The translations under genes were made by a program, and so were the position numbers. Shown here piece by piece: positions 27,159-35,743 of a stretch of 64,000 bases of DNA. Numbering within the stretch: the first letter of the stretch is position 1; each line of letters starts with the position of its first letter. This stretch comes from Gemmatimonadales bacterium (GTDB lineage Bacteria; Gemmatimonadota; Gemmatimonadetes; Gemmatimonadales; GWC2-71-9). The stretch spans positions 37,543-101,542 of the forward strand of contig DATAOI010000036.1 in assembly GCA_036265815.1 (NCBI GenBank), given 5' to 3'. The notes under the pieces were generated by a model. It ran no database searches. It was not told where the DNA came from and saw nothing but the letters and a program-made list of their open reading frames with translations.

Positions 27159-27967
27159 CGCGCCGGAGCTCCCTCCAATTTCACGTTGTTGAACAGCAAG
27201 GCCGTCGCCTGATCGGTGTCGCCTCCCACCTCGTCAACGACGATCTCGAGCGAGGCGCGCTTGCCTCGGAGGGGAGAGACGCTGACTGTCTCGGCAAGCC
27301 AACCGGTGCAGAGAGAATAGGTGGTCGTCACGGTCGTCATGGAATCCTGGCCGCATCCACCCGGAAGCGGGCTCAGTGTTCCGCCGGGCTGGAGGTCCGA
27401 CGTGGTGACTTTGAGGAGAGGGAGCGTGTCGCCCTCCGCCACGACACGGACGAGCGCCGAGTCCTGGTGGGTCGCTGGCGAGTTGCGGGAGGTGAGGAAG
27501 GCATAATCGAACGTGATGCGGGCCGCCTCCAGGGAATCGCTGCCTGGAATGTCGAAGGTATCGCTCGCGATCCCGCTCCGGATGACGACGACGGAGTCGA
27601 CGGAGTCGTCGAAGTCCATATCCTCCAGAAAATTCGAGGTCGTGACGAAGCCGAACGAATCGCTCGCGGAGGCGATGTCCCCGAATCGATCCGTGACCCC
27701 GGCCACCCCGCATTGCCCCGTCGTGAAGCAGAACAGCCTGCTCGAGTCGCCAAAATTGGCCTGGCCGAAGAGGTATCTCCAGTTGGTGGGGACGGCCTGC
27801 CCGGCAAAGCCCTCGACGCCGGTGTCGTTGAAGCCGCCATTCAGCAGCGCGCCGGTGTCGCCGAAATCACCGGGCTCGCGAGTGGACGTACTGTCGGTGC
27901 ATCCCCCGGCAAGCATGGTGGTAAACAGCGCGACCGCGAGACTGCGGATGACGGACGGCGGCCCCAT
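27155..27967 (-). CDS. Beta-rich lipoprotein upstream of the CHAT gene
   Basis: A 270-aa lipoprotein (signal with AVALFTTMLAGGC). The mature part resembles a choice-of-anchor or jelly-roll domain: NGGFNDTGVEGFAGQAVPTNW, VVVIRSGIASDTFDIPG, ITFDYAFLTSRN and the C-terminal strand ATALLFNNVKLEG. Acidic loops suggest Ca binding. There are no enzymatic residues. AGGAGG lies 5 nt before the ATG. It is translationally coupled to the TPR-CHAT gene by a 4-nt overlap, which makes it a good candidate for a CHAT substrate or partner (inference from position only). Confidence 0.7.
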   Translation of the reverse strand: MGPPSVIRSLAVALFTTMLAGGCTDSTSTREPGDFGDTGALLNGGFNDTGVEGFAGQAVPTNWRYLFGQANFGDSSRLFCFTTGQCGVAGVTDRFGDIASASDSFGFVTTSNFLEDMDFDDSVDSVVVIRSGIASDTFDIPGSDSLEAARITFDYAFLTSRNSPATHQDSALVRVVAEGDTLPLLKVTTSDLQPGGTLSPLPGGCGQDSMTTVTTTYSLCTGWLAETVSVSPLRGKRASLEIVVDEVGGDTDQATALLFNNVKLEGAPAR

Positions 27968-27988
27968 GGCATCCTCCTCTTGAGTAGG

Positions 27989-28627
27989 CTAGGTGGGGGG
28001 CGGCGGCGCCCGCTGGCGCCCCTTTCGGGAGCGGGGCGAGGATGCGGCCGTGTGCCGCCGACGGGGCTGGGCCAGCTCGCTTCCCCCGAGCGAGAGGATC
28101 ACGCTCTGGATCAGCAGCAGGTAACACAGGGCGTAGGCCAGCACCACCAGGACGAGGTGGGGCCCGTAAGCTCCCCGCAGGGCCGACAGCTCGGAGCCTA
28201 CCTGGCGGACCACGTCCTGATCGGACATGCCACGGAGATCCTCGTCGGCCACGGTGAGCCCCACGAGCACGTAGCGCTCCTCCGCCGGGTTCTGATAGGA
28301 GACTTGCCGTACGAAGAGCACGTTGAGGGTCCCGAGCACCAGGAGGAGAACCGCTGTGACGGTCGCGACCATCCGGAGGTGACGACGGAGCGCGGTTCGC
28401 CAGGCCCAGGTCAGCACGAAGGCGACGACCACGATCAGGCTGGCGAGGAAGCGGAAAGGGACCAGTGGCTCGGGGAGCAGGCGCTCGGGCGCGAACAACC
28501 CGACGGCCGCGCTGATAGCAGCGGCGAGCAACGCATAGCTCGCCGGGATGCTCTTGATCCAGTCGAAGAACCCGAGATGCTCGGGTGGCGTGACCTCGGC
28601 TGAGGGATCCGCGGGCGGGTCAGTCAT
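27989..28627 (-). CDS. Four-helix inner-membrane protein of the CHAT operon
   Basis: A 212-aa protein with four membrane segments at about 30-50, 58-78, 90-108 and 155-178. Between the third and fourth is an extracytoplasmic or cytoplasmic loop of ~45 residues (NPAEERYVLVGLTVADEDLRG). The C-terminus is a basic Pro/Arg tail (RRRHTAASSPRSRKGRQR). I do not recognise the family. The ATG at 28627 is chosen because GGAG lies 6 nt upstream, rather than the in-frame ATG at 28672. It sits between two exported proteins in the CHAT operon. Confidence 0.65.
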   Translation of the reverse strand: MTDPPADPSAEVTPPEHLGFFDWIKSIPASYALLAAAISAAVGLFAPERLLPEPLVPFRFLASLIVVVAFVLTWAWRTALRRHLRMVATVTAVLLLVLGTLNVLFVRQVSYQNPAEERYVLVGLTVADEDLRGMSDQDVVRQVGSELSALRGAYGPHLVLVVLAYALCYLLLIQSVILSLGGSELAQPRRRHTAASSPRSRKGRQRAPPPPT

Positions 28628-28652
28628 CGGGCTCTCCGGGGTGCTCGGTCCG

Positions 28653-29432
28653 TCATGGAGGTGGCCGGTCACCCTGCAGCGGAAGCCTGATCACGCAACC
28701 GTCGGCGCACGGCCAATCAACGGTCGTGTCCCGTTGCGTCGCCGGGTCGGCGTACTTGATCTGGTAGGTGACCGCCGGGACGAGAAGCGACGTGTCGGTG
28801 GTGACGCGGATCCACGGAGCCCGGGTATTCCGATAGGCCCAGCGGCGGTAGAGCACCTCCAGCGGTTGTGGGGCGGTCACCTTGAGCGTTGCCCTCCTCG
28901 CCGCCGAGAGGGCATCGAGAGCGGCGACCGCGTCGGCCGCGGAGGTCACCTCCGCGGCGAGCGCTGCGCCCCCGGGCGTAGCGGCAACCACACTTTGGGC
29001 GTCGCGCACGTAGCTCGCCTCGCGCAGAACGCTCCGGCTGGGTTCGAGCAGGGGCGAGGTGGTGAGCAGAGTCACGATCTCCCGGGTGGCCGCCGTATCG
29101 CGGCGCAACGCAATGGCCTCGCCAAACTGGCCAAGAGCGGAGTCGCGCTGGCCCAGGCGCTGGTAGGCTCGACCGGCATTATCGTGGGCGGCTGCCTCGT
29201 TCACGACCCGACCGGCGCCACTGTAAAGTTCCGCCGACTGCAGCCACAGATCCTTGGCCTGCCGGAAGCCCGCGGAATTGCCTGCCTCGTAAGCGGCTCC
29301 GGCTCGGGCGTCGAGCCGCTGGGCCTCCTGGACTTGCGAGCGCACGGTAACGGCGGGTGGATGCGCCGCGCAGGCGGCCAGCGCAGAGCAGAACAGGGGC
29401 ACAGTCGCGGCCAGGCGCGCAGAGGACCACAC
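28653..29432 (-). CDS. TPR-containing lipoprotein, first gene of the CHAT operon
   Basis: A 259-aa lipoprotein (VPLFCSALAACAAHP). Residues ~35-110 form two or three TPR-like helix pairs (EAAAHDNAGRAYQRLGQRD). After a helical linker, a C-terminal beta domain of ~60 residues ends in TVDWPCADGCVIRLPL, with two Cys that may form a disulfide. The GTG at 29432 has no clear Shine-Dalgarno, so the start is uncertain. It begins the four-gene minus-strand operon ending with the TPR-CHAT protein. TPRs in both the first and last gene suggest an assembly held together by TPR contacts. Confidence 0.65.
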   Translation of the reverse strand: MWSSARLAATVPLFCSALAACAAHPPAVTVRSQVQEAQRLDARAGAAYEAGNSAGFRQAKDLWLQSAELYSGAGRVVNEAAAHDNAGRAYQRLGQRDSALGQFGEAIALRRDTAATREIVTLLTTSPLLEPSRSVLREASYVRDAQSVVAATPGGAALAAEVTSAADAVAALDALSAARRATLKVTAPQPLEVLYRRWAYRNTRAPWIRVTTDTSLLVPAVTYQIKYADPATQRDTTVDWPCADGCVIRLPLQGDRPPP

Positions 29433-29661
29433 CGAATGGGGTCTCGATGGTGAGGGGAGGGGGGAGCCTCTACGCTACAGTCCTAGTCGCGGAAGTCAAC
29501 AGCCACGTGCGTCGACAGTCCGCGGCACGAATCGACCCATTTCCCAGGCGCCACCGGCCGCGGAGCTGGAGGGTGTGGACCTACCGCGGCCCCCCCCCGC
29601 CGTCTTCCCCCAGAGATGCTACGTTAGTCCAGAACGAGCGGCCTATTCTGACGAGAGTCCA

Positions 29662-31761
29662 ATGCTCCCACCGCTCTTGAAACGGAAACAGACCCACTTC
29701 GTCTTCTGGCGTCCCGGTCCGGACAGGTCCCCGCCCAAGCTCGTCATCGGCGTGTTTGCGGCGGGCACCCCAGCGACACTGGCTCAGCGGCAGGAAATTC
29801 CGCTCGCCGCCTCCGCGGATGCCGACGAGGTGTGGGAGGTGGCGGCCGCCGACTGCGGCCTGACGGACGGGCAGGTCTACCACTACTGGTTCGAGACCGC
29901 GGACACCCGGCCGTTCCGAACCTCCAACGCCAGTCTCCTGTGCACGGACCCGACCGCCTGGGCCGTGGACTGGCGGCTGCGCGCGAACAACGGAGACGAT
30001 GAGGCCGCGGCCGGGGTGATTCGCTTTCGCAACGGCAGGCTCCTACCGAGCGACGCCGAGACCGAGCCGTTGCTCTTCGATGACGGCCCCGGCGCCGATG
30101 TGCCGATGAGCGATCTGCCGAGCAATCACCGCCTGGTCATCTACGAGGTACCGACGGCCTGGACCAAAGTGGGGGACCTGGCGGATGCGACCAATGTCGG
30201 CGTCGGCACTTTCCGGGACGTGCAGGCGCTGATCGAGCCCGGAACTCGTGGGGGCCGCTTTGCCGCCATCCGGCGGGTACGGGAGCATCGACACCTGATC
30301 GAGCTCGGCGCCAACGCCCTCGAGCTGCTGCCGCCGGCGGACACCTTCGTGGACCGGAGGTCCTGGGGCTATGCCACGAGCAACTACTTCGCCCCCGATT
30401 TCGACCTGGGGCGGCCTGTCGATCCCGCCGCGCCAGCGGCCACGAACGCCGCCAGACCATCGACGGCAGTGAGCGACTTCCTGGCGCTAATCCGGTCGTG
30501 TCATCGAAACGGGATCCGCTTCTTCTACGATGCGGTGATGGCCTTCGCGAACCACGATCCCTACCGCGTCGCGGACTTCATGGACTTTCACGTGTTCTTC
30601 ACCGACCTGGCGCACGGCCCATTCGACCACCTGGATCCGGAGCAGGACGGGCGCGACGGATTCGGAGGTGACCTCTGGAAGTACGCGTTCCGGCAGCGGA
30701 GCTTCGACCCGCTGACCGGCCAGACGGCGGACCTGGTGCGCGCCCGCCGGCACATGCTGACCCACCTTCTGTACTGGATGTCCCGATATCATATCGACGG
30801 GCTGCGGCTGGACAGCGTCAACAACTACAACAACTGGGATTTCGCCGGCGACGTCCGACGGGAGACGCGAGCTGCCTGGCGCCAGCGCTGGGCAGCCGAA
30901 GGCAATCCGGCCTCCGGCGCGGACGAGCGGTTTCTGGTGGTGGGCGAGGAGCTGGCGGTGCCCAAACCATTGCTGGCGCACCTGGACGGTCTCTGGAACG
31001 AGGACTTCAAGAGGATCCTGCGAAAGGTGATCCTGGGACGCAACGCGGACGGAGAGCCGTCATTCGAGTGGAGTGTGCGCAAGCTGATCGATTGCCGCAA
31101 CCTCGGATTCGGCGGCACCACGCAGGCCGTGAATTACGTCGGATCCCACGACGTCGGCGGGACCGGGAACGAGCGACTGTACAACTACCTGGATCTCAAC
31201 GGCGTGGCGCTCAAGGAGAAGCAGATCAAGCTGGCATTCGTTTGCCTGCTCACGGCGGTCGGTATTCCCATGATTCTCGCGGGCGACGAGTTCGCGGACC
31301 AGCACGACGTCGACATCTTCCACGGGAGTACCAACGGCCGGACGCCCGACGACAACAAGCAGCTGGACCCGGTCAACTACGAGCGGCTGGACCAGGATCC
31401 CTGGCGGCAGCAGGTGTTCGAGTACGTCTCCCGCCTGGTGAAGTTCCGGACCAGCTCCGATGCGCTCTCCGTCGACGACACCGCCTTCATCCACCTCGAC
31501 TTCAACGATGGCAAGCGGGTCCTGACGTGGAGACGAGGGCGGGAGGGGTTGGACGCGCCCGTCGTGGTGGTGGCGAACTTTTCGGACTGGGGTACGACGG
31601 ATCCCGATAATCCGGCGGCTGAGTACGTGGTCGCCAACTGGCCCGCCACTCCGCAGGGGAAACATTGGCGCGAGATCACTCGGGGCCGCCGGGTGGCGGC
31701 GCACCGGGTTGGGCGAGAGCCGCTGTTCCCCTGGGAAGCGAAGGTGTACGCGCTGGAATGA
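29662..31761 (+). CDS. GH13 alpha-amylase family enzyme
   Basis: A 699-aa cytoplasmic GH13 enzyme. It opens with a CBM48-like beta domain (~1-110) and has a catalytic TIM barrel. Catalytic residues by GH13 pattern are the nucleophile D384 in GLRLDSVNN, the acid/base E429 in LVVGEEL, and the transition-state Asp D497 in YVGSHDVGG. The C-terminal beta sandwich includes VVVVANFSDWG. The pattern fits pullulanase/isoamylase- or branching-type enzymes acting on alpha-glucans such as glycogen; which reaction cannot be decided. The ATG at 29662 is preferred over an upstream ATG at 29575 that reads through a C9 tract and non-conserved sequence. Confidence 0.85.
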   Translation: MLPPLLKRKQTHFVFWRPGPDRSPPKLVIGVFAAGTPATLAQRQEIPLAASADADEVWEVAAADCGLTDGQVYHYWFETADTRPFRTSNASLLCTDPTAWAVDWRLRANNGDDEAAAGVIRFRNGRLLPSDAETEPLLFDDGPGADVPMSDLPSNHRLVIYEVPTAWTKVGDLADATNVGVGTFRDVQALIEPGTRGGRFAAIRRVREHRHLIELGANALELLPPADTFVDRRSWGYATSNYFAPDFDLGRPVDPAAPAATNAARPSTAVSDFLALIRSCHRNGIRFFYDAVMAFANHDPYRVADFMDFHVFFTDLAHGPFDHLDPEQDGRDGFGGDLWKYAFRQRSFDPLTGQTADLVRARRHMLTHLLYWMSRYHIDGLRLDSVNNYNNWDFAGDVRRETRAAWRQRWAAEGNPASGADERFLVVGEELAVPKPLLAHLDGLWNEDFKRILRKVILGRNADGEPSFEWSVRKLIDCRNLGFGGTTQAVNYVGSHDVGGTGNERLYNYLDLNGVALKEKQIKLAFVCLLTAVGIPMILAGDEFADQHDVDIFHGSTNGRTPDDNKQLDPVNYERLDQDPWRQQVFEYVSRLVKFRTSSDALSVDDTAFIHLDFNDGKRVLTWRRGREGLDAPVVVVANFSDWGTTDPDNPAAEYVVANWPATPQGKHWREITRGRRVAAHRVGREPLFPWEAKVYALE

Positions 31762-31829
31762 CCGAGTCGTTTCTGGGTGGCGCACCTCTTGCCCCCTCGC
31801 CGGGGGTCCCCATCCTCAGGTGCGCCGAG

Positions 31830-32474
31830 ATGCCCAGCAACCGCCCCAGCCGGTCTATCGGAACGCAGTGTGTCCTCGCGCTTTGCAGTCTTCTGGCGCT
31901 TTCCGGCTGCGCCGCGCACTACGCGCAGGTCCCTGCGCGTCTCAATCTCGCGCCCTACCGCCGCATCGCGGTCATCACCTTCTCTGACGAGCAGTCCAAT
32001 TCGGCGATGAGCACCCTGGCCACCCAGCGGTTCGCCGAAGCCCTGCTGTCGAGCCAGTCGGGTGTCGAGCTCCTCGAGCTCGGCAACGCCGATCCGTCGC
32101 TCAGGGCGCTGGCGACGGCCCCCAACGCCGGGCCGCTCGCCCAGAAGCTCGGGCGCGAGAAGGACATTCCCGCGGTATTCGTGGGGTCTCTTAAGTTCTC
32201 GGGAACCAAGTCGAGGGGTCACCTGGACGGGTCGGGTGTGGCGGTCCGCTCGGGGGTTACCGGCGAGCTCACCGTCCGCCTGCTGTCTACTACCACCGGA
32301 GGCACGCTGTGGCGCTCCAGCGCCACCACGGACGAGACGGTGAGCCGGGTCGCCGTGTCCGGCCGGAGGCCGTCCATCGCCGTGCGGGACCAGGACGAGG
32401 CGTATGGGGAAGCGGTCCGGACCCTGGTGGCGAACGTCACCCGCGATCTCCGGCCGACCTGGGTGAAGCAGTAA
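31830..32474 (+). CDS. CsgG-like lipoprotein
   Basis: A 214-aa lipoprotein (signal VLALCSLLALSGC). The mature domain has the strand-helix pattern of CsgG/FlgT/LpoB-like lipoproteins: YRRIAVITFSDEQSNS, STLATQRFAEALLSS, VELLELGN, DIPAVFVGSLKFSG, LTVRLLSTTTGGTLWRSS, then EAYGEAVRTLVANVTRDL. These proteins sit at the inner leaflet of the outer membrane and assemble or stabilise other envelope machines. It follows the GH13 gene by 68 nt. The ATG at 31830 is chosen as the one immediately before the signal peptide. There is no regulatory signal beyond this. Confidence 0.7.
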   Translation: MPSNRPSRSIGTQCVLALCSLLALSGCAAHYAQVPARLNLAPYRRIAVITFSDEQSNSAMSTLATQRFAEALLSSQSGVELLELGNADPSLRALATAPNAGPLAQKLGREKDIPAVFVGSLKFSGTKSRGHLDGSGVAVRSGVTGELTVRLLSTTTGGTLWRSSATTDETVSRVAVSGRRPSIAVRDQDEAYGEAVRTLVANVTRDLRPTWVKQ

Positions 32475-32490
32475 CGGCTTCGGCGGCCAG

Positions 32491-34614
32491 TCAGCGGTTT
32501 TCGATCACCTCTACCCGCGCTAGGCGGTCGCCCTCGAGGATCCGTTCAGCCACCGCCTGACCGCCGTCGATCCGGCCGAAGACGGTGTACTCGTGGTCGA
32601 GTAGCGGGTTGTCCACCAGGTTGATGAACCACTGGCCGTCGCCGGTATCGCGGCCACGTGCGGAGATCCCGACGGTCCCTCGGGCGTGGGTCCGGAGGCT
32701 GAGCTCGTCCCGCATGAATGCCGCGGCGCCGACGTACTCGTTGGCATCGGGCCCGCCTCCCTGGATCACGAAGTTGGGCTCGACCCGCTGAAAGACCTTC
32801 CCGTGGTAGAATCCTTCGCTCACCAACCGCAGCACGCGCGCCACCGTCGCCGGCGCCTCGTCGGGGAAGAGTCGCAGCGTAAAGCTGCCGCCTCCGCTCG
32901 AAGGCGCCATCGTCACCCGGAGCCGGATGGTGCGGCGGAAGAAGATGTCCGCCAGCGGCTCGGGGCGGATCGGCAACGGAACCGGCCGGGGCTCGACCGG
33001 CGCGCCTGACCAGCGGGTCAGCAGCGTCGCGACGGTCGCGGCCACCGTCGTGTCGTAGTCGGCCAGATAGGGCCGGAGCCGGGACGCGGCGGCCGGCGAG
33101 CCGAGCTCGCCGATGCGCTCGAGCATCGCCATGCGCGGATCCCGGGCGTTCTCGGTCCGGCGGGAGCTCAGGCCATCGAAGGCGTCGAGCAGGGTAGCCA
33201 CAACCGCGGGATGCCGGGAGTCCTTGAGGGCCTGGGCCGCCGCGAGCGCCACCTGATGACCGCTCGAGCCGAGTGCGCGGAGGTAGACGCTGTCCGTCTC
33301 GTGCGCCGCCGTGGCCGCGAGTCCGGCGATCGCGGCCTCCTGCACGTTGCGGTCGCGGTCGGCCGCGAGGCGGAGAAGCACGGCACGGGCCCCGACGATT
33401 GCAGCGGCACGCGCGGCGTACTGGCGCACCTCCCCTCGCTCCGAGTGGACCGCGCGCGGCAGCATCGCGGCGGCGGCGGCGGTATCGAGCCGCGCCAGCG
33501 CCAGCAGGGCGTGCGCTCCCACCTGCCAGCGATGGTCGGAGGGCCCACCCTTGGTCCTGTCCAACGAGAGCCGCCGCAGCGTGGCCGCCGCCGCGCCTGG
33601 GTCCGCGCACCCGCTGCCGAGCGAGTCGATGGCGGTGAGCGCGACGTAGGGCTCTCTGTCGCGGGTGGCGGCCAGTATCGGCCGGCAGTCGGGTGGGCCG
33701 TCGCCCAGCCGCGCGGCCGCCACGGCTTCGACACGAACGATGGTGCTCGGGTCGGCCAGCGCCCGGCGAATCAGCGCCTGCCGGAAGGCGGCCGGGAGGG
33801 CGCCGGCGCCCCGGAGGGCCATCCGGCGGGTTTCGTCGTCGCGGTCGCCGGCCGTGTGCGCGGCCGTGGTGCTGTCCAGTCCGCCGGCCGCGGCCAAGGT
33901 CAGCAGGGCGAGGCGGCGCACCGTCGTGTCCGCGGCGGCGAGGGCCGTGCCCCGGAGCAGCGCTACGGTGGCCGAGGTGAGATTGCCCGTCGCCCGTCGC
34001 GCGCGCGCCAGGGTGTAGAGCCCGTGTACAACCCCGGCGATGGGCTGGTCTCCGAGCCGCGCGCGGATCGTCACCTCCGCAGCGCGTGCAGCGGCGCTGT
34101 CACTCAGCGGCAGCCGGCCCAGTGACTGCGCCAGGGCCTCCGTGACTCGCGGCTCGGTCTCCGACAAGAGCGCTCGGGTGAACGCGGCCGCGGCATCGCG
34201 AATCGTGAGTTGAGTGCTGTCGGATGACGCCGTGCCTCGGCCGACCCGGCGCATCGACTGGGCGATGGCGTTCGCCGCCTCTCTGCGCACCGCGGGCAGG
34301 CTGTCGGCCAGGAATGGCAGCAGGGCTCGTCCGAGCTCGGGCCGCTGGAGCCGGCCCAGTCCGCGAACGGCGAGCCGGCGGAGCAGGGTGTCGTCGCTCG
34401 CGAGCGCGCCCAGCAGCGGTTCCAGACCGTCGCGACCCGTCCCCCGCGCGTCCTCGGCCACGAGCAGGCGCTGGAGCGCGAGGGTGTCGATTTTGGCTGG
34501 TGCCTGCGCGGCGCCGGGCTGGGACGCCAGGATCAGAGCCGCGCAGACCGCGAGCGGTGGGTGCACGCGCGTCGGGCTCACCCGCCGCCTACTCGGCCGG
34601 GCCCGGTGCGGCAT
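32491..34614 (-). CDS. HEAT-repeat/cyclophilin fusion, exported
   Basis: A 707-aa protein with a signal peptide (LAVCAALILASQPGAAQ). Residues ~40-500 are HEAT/PBS-lyase-like repeats rich in Ala/Arg (e.g. LRRLAVRGLGRLQRPELGR, TRRMALRGAGALPAAF). Residues ~530-707 are a cyclophilin-type peptidyl-prolyl isomerase: FYHGKVFQRVEPNFVIQGGG with the catalytic Arg, GTVGISARGRDTGDGQWFIN and LDHEYTVFGRIDGG. It is probably a periplasmic folding factor in which the repeats choose the client. GGGGACGAGG directly precedes the ATG at 34614. It is divergent from the small lipoprotein at 34675. Confidence 0.85.
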   Translation of the reverse strand: MPHRARPSRRRVSPTRVHPPLAVCAALILASQPGAAQAPAKIDTLALQRLLVAEDARGTGRDGLEPLLGALASDDTLLRRLAVRGLGRLQRPELGRALLPFLADSLPAVRREAANAIAQSMRRVGRGTASSDSTQLTIRDAAAAFTRALLSETEPRVTEALAQSLGRLPLSDSAAARAAEVTIRARLGDQPIAGVVHGLYTLARARRATGNLTSATVALLRGTALAAADTTVRRLALLTLAAAGGLDSTTAAHTAGDRDDETRRMALRGAGALPAAFRQALIRRALADPSTIVRVEAVAAARLGDGPPDCRPILAATRDREPYVALTAIDSLGSGCADPGAAAATLRRLSLDRTKGGPSDHRWQVGAHALLALARLDTAAAAAMLPRAVHSERGEVRQYAARAAAIVGARAVLLRLAADRDRNVQEAAIAGLAATAAHETDSVYLRALGSSGHQVALAAAQALKDSRHPAVVATLLDAFDGLSSRRTENARDPRMAMLERIGELGSPAAASRLRPYLADYDTTVAATVATLLTRWSGAPVEPRPVPLPIRPEPLADIFFRRTIRLRVTMAPSSGGGSFTLRLFPDEAPATVARVLRLVSEGFYHGKVFQRVEPNFVIQGGGPDANEYVGAAAFMRDELSLRTHARGTVGISARGRDTGDGQWFINLVDNPLLDHEYTVFGRIDGGQAVAERILEGDRLARVEVIENR

Positions 34615-34674
34615 CCTCGTCCCCCGGGTGTGATCGGAGCTATCGTTCAGACCGTCTCCAGCAGAAGGTGTCCG

Positions 34675-35034
34675 ATGCGAGCTCGTCAACTCCTCGTACT
34701 CTCGGCGTTGGTCGGCTGGAGCGGTAGCGCCTGTGCCGCCCACCAGGCCGGCGCCGATTCCGCTCCCGCCGAGCAGTCTCGAGTGCAGGTCGAAAATAAC
34801 TCTTCGCTCGACATGGATCTCTATGTCCGGCAGCAGGGAGCGACGCCGGTCCGCCTCGGGCTCGCGCCAGCCGGTGAGAAGACGACGTTTGGGCTCGCTC
34901 CCGGGCTCGTGGCCGGGGCTGGACTCATTCGCTTCGAGGCCCGGCCGGTCCGGGGGCAGGGCGAAGCGGTGCTGAGCGATCCGTTCGCCGTCGGGCGGGG
35001 CGAGGAGCTCCACTGGTCGATTCCGCCGCAGTAA
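34675..35034 (+). CDS. Small exported beta-rich protein
   Basis: A 119-aa exported protein (LVLSALVGWSGSACAAH, probably a lipoprotein). The mature part has alternating strands, VQVENNSSLDMDLYVRQQG, VRLGLAPAGEKTTFGL and GLIRFEARPVRGQG, a compact beta sandwich similar in outline to proteins that sense or bind at the envelope. The family is not recognised. AGAAGGTG precedes the ATG by 3-10 nt. TATCGT at 34641-34646 is a plausible -10. The spacer to the divergent HEAT-cyclophilin gene is only 60 bp, so the two promoters lie close. Confidence 0.6.
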   Translation: MRARQLLVLSALVGWSGSACAAHQAGADSAPAEQSRVQVENNSSLDMDLYVRQQGATPVRLGLAPAGEKTTFGLAPGLVAGAGLIRFEARPVRGQGEAVLSDPFAVGRGEELHWSIPPQ

Positions 35035-35085
35035 CGCCGTGAGGAGGGGCGCCGGTGTGCTGCCCGCTCACCCTCGCTCGTCGCC

Positions 35086-35335
35086 GTGGTCGTTGGCGTC
35101 CTACTCGGGACCTTGCCGGCGAGCGCCTGCCGACCGCGAGCGTGGAGAGATACGGCACATTGTCAGGAGCACCAGGCGGAACTACATCGTGCTGCCGCTC
35201 TCGGCCGCCGGGGCTGGAACCAAGGATCCCTTATGGGTCGCGCTCAGCATCGTGGTACACGTGCTGCTGATCGGCACCCCCATCGCGCTGTTTGCCCGGC
35301 GCGCCGTGCAGCAGTCCACAACCACATCCGGGTGA
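35086..35335 (+). pseudogene. Possible frameshifted small membrane protein
   Basis: This fills part of the 361-bp stretch between the small exported protein and PadR. One frame begins with a signal-like VVVGVLLGTLPASAC. A different frame ends with a clear membrane segment, LWVALSIVVHVLLIGTPIA, followed by FARRAVQ and a stop at 35335. The two halves would make one short signal-plus-membrane protein if a frameshift lay near 35190-35210. A 98-aa reading frame from GTG 35039 covers only the second half, with an unconvincing N-terminus. A sequencing error is an alternative. Confidence 0.3.
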
Positions 35336-35373
35336 GAAGGTCCTCTTGACAAGCTAGAGAAGCCGTCCCATGC

Positions 35374-35394
35374 TCCTCCAGACTCTCTGGAGGA
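35374..35394 (+). promoter_or_regulatory. Perfect 9-3-9 hairpin covering the PadR Shine-Dalgarno
   Basis: TCCTCCAGA (35374-35382) and TCTGGAGGA (35386-35394) are exact reverse complements around CTC. The right arm contains the ribosome-binding site GGAGG of the PadR gene, whose ATG begins 1 nt later, at 35396. In RNA the stem would bury the ribosome-binding site. In DNA the same palindrome could be a PadR operator. CATG flanks both sides. Confidence 0.6.
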
Positions 35395-35395
35395 C

Positions 35396-35743
35396 ATGCC
35401 GGTGCCCGGCCCCGTCGATCTGCTCCCCGGTACCCTCGACCTGCTGGTCCTCAAGGCCCTCTCCCTCGCGCCGATGCACGGCTGGGGCATCGGGCAGCGG
35501 ATCGACCAGCTCTCCCGCGACGTGTTTCAGGTCCAGCAGGGCTCGCTCTATCCCGCGCTCCAGCGGATGCTGCGGAAGGGGTGGATCCGCTCGGAGTGGC
35601 GCACCACCGAGAACGCCCGGCGGGCGCGCTACTACGTGCTGACGGCCCAGGGCCGGCGCCAGCTCGAGGCGGAGACCGCGCTGTGGCAGCGCACCGCGGC
35701 GGCCGTGAACGGCATCCTCCGCGTCCGCATGGCCGACCGGTGA
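35396..35743 (+). CDS. PadR family transcriptional regulator
   Basis: A 115-aa winged-helix repressor. It opens LLPGTLDLLVLKALSLAPMHGWGI, continues with the recognition helix region VQQGSLYPALQRMLRKGWI and the wing YYVLTAQGRRQL, and ends in a short dimerisation helix. It is normal for the short PadR subfamily that precedes ADOP permeases. It overlaps the permease start as GTGA, so both are made from one message. It probably represses its own operon. The palindrome immediately before its start codon is the natural candidate site, acting either as an operator or through RNA folding. Confidence 0.9.
   Translation: MPVPGPVDLLPGTLDLLVLKALSLAPMHGWGIGQRIDQLSRDVFQVQQGSLYPALQRMLRKGWIRSEWRTTENARRARYYVLTAQGRRQLEAETALWQRTAAAVNGILRVRMADR

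Noticed and set aside
24600..29432. CHAT operon as an anti-phage system
   Set aside because: No gasdermin, nuclease, CRISPR, toxin or sensor partner. The CHAT protein is predicted exported, so defence is not supported.
29590..29598. Run of nine C bases before the GH13 gene
   Set aside because: Possible phase-variation tract, but it lies outside the most likely coding start (29662), and homopolymers are error-prone in assemblies.
35346..35351. TTGACA as a -35 box for the PadR operon
   Set aside because: The sequence 16-18 bp downstream (CATGCT or near) is a poor -10, so the promoter is not supported.
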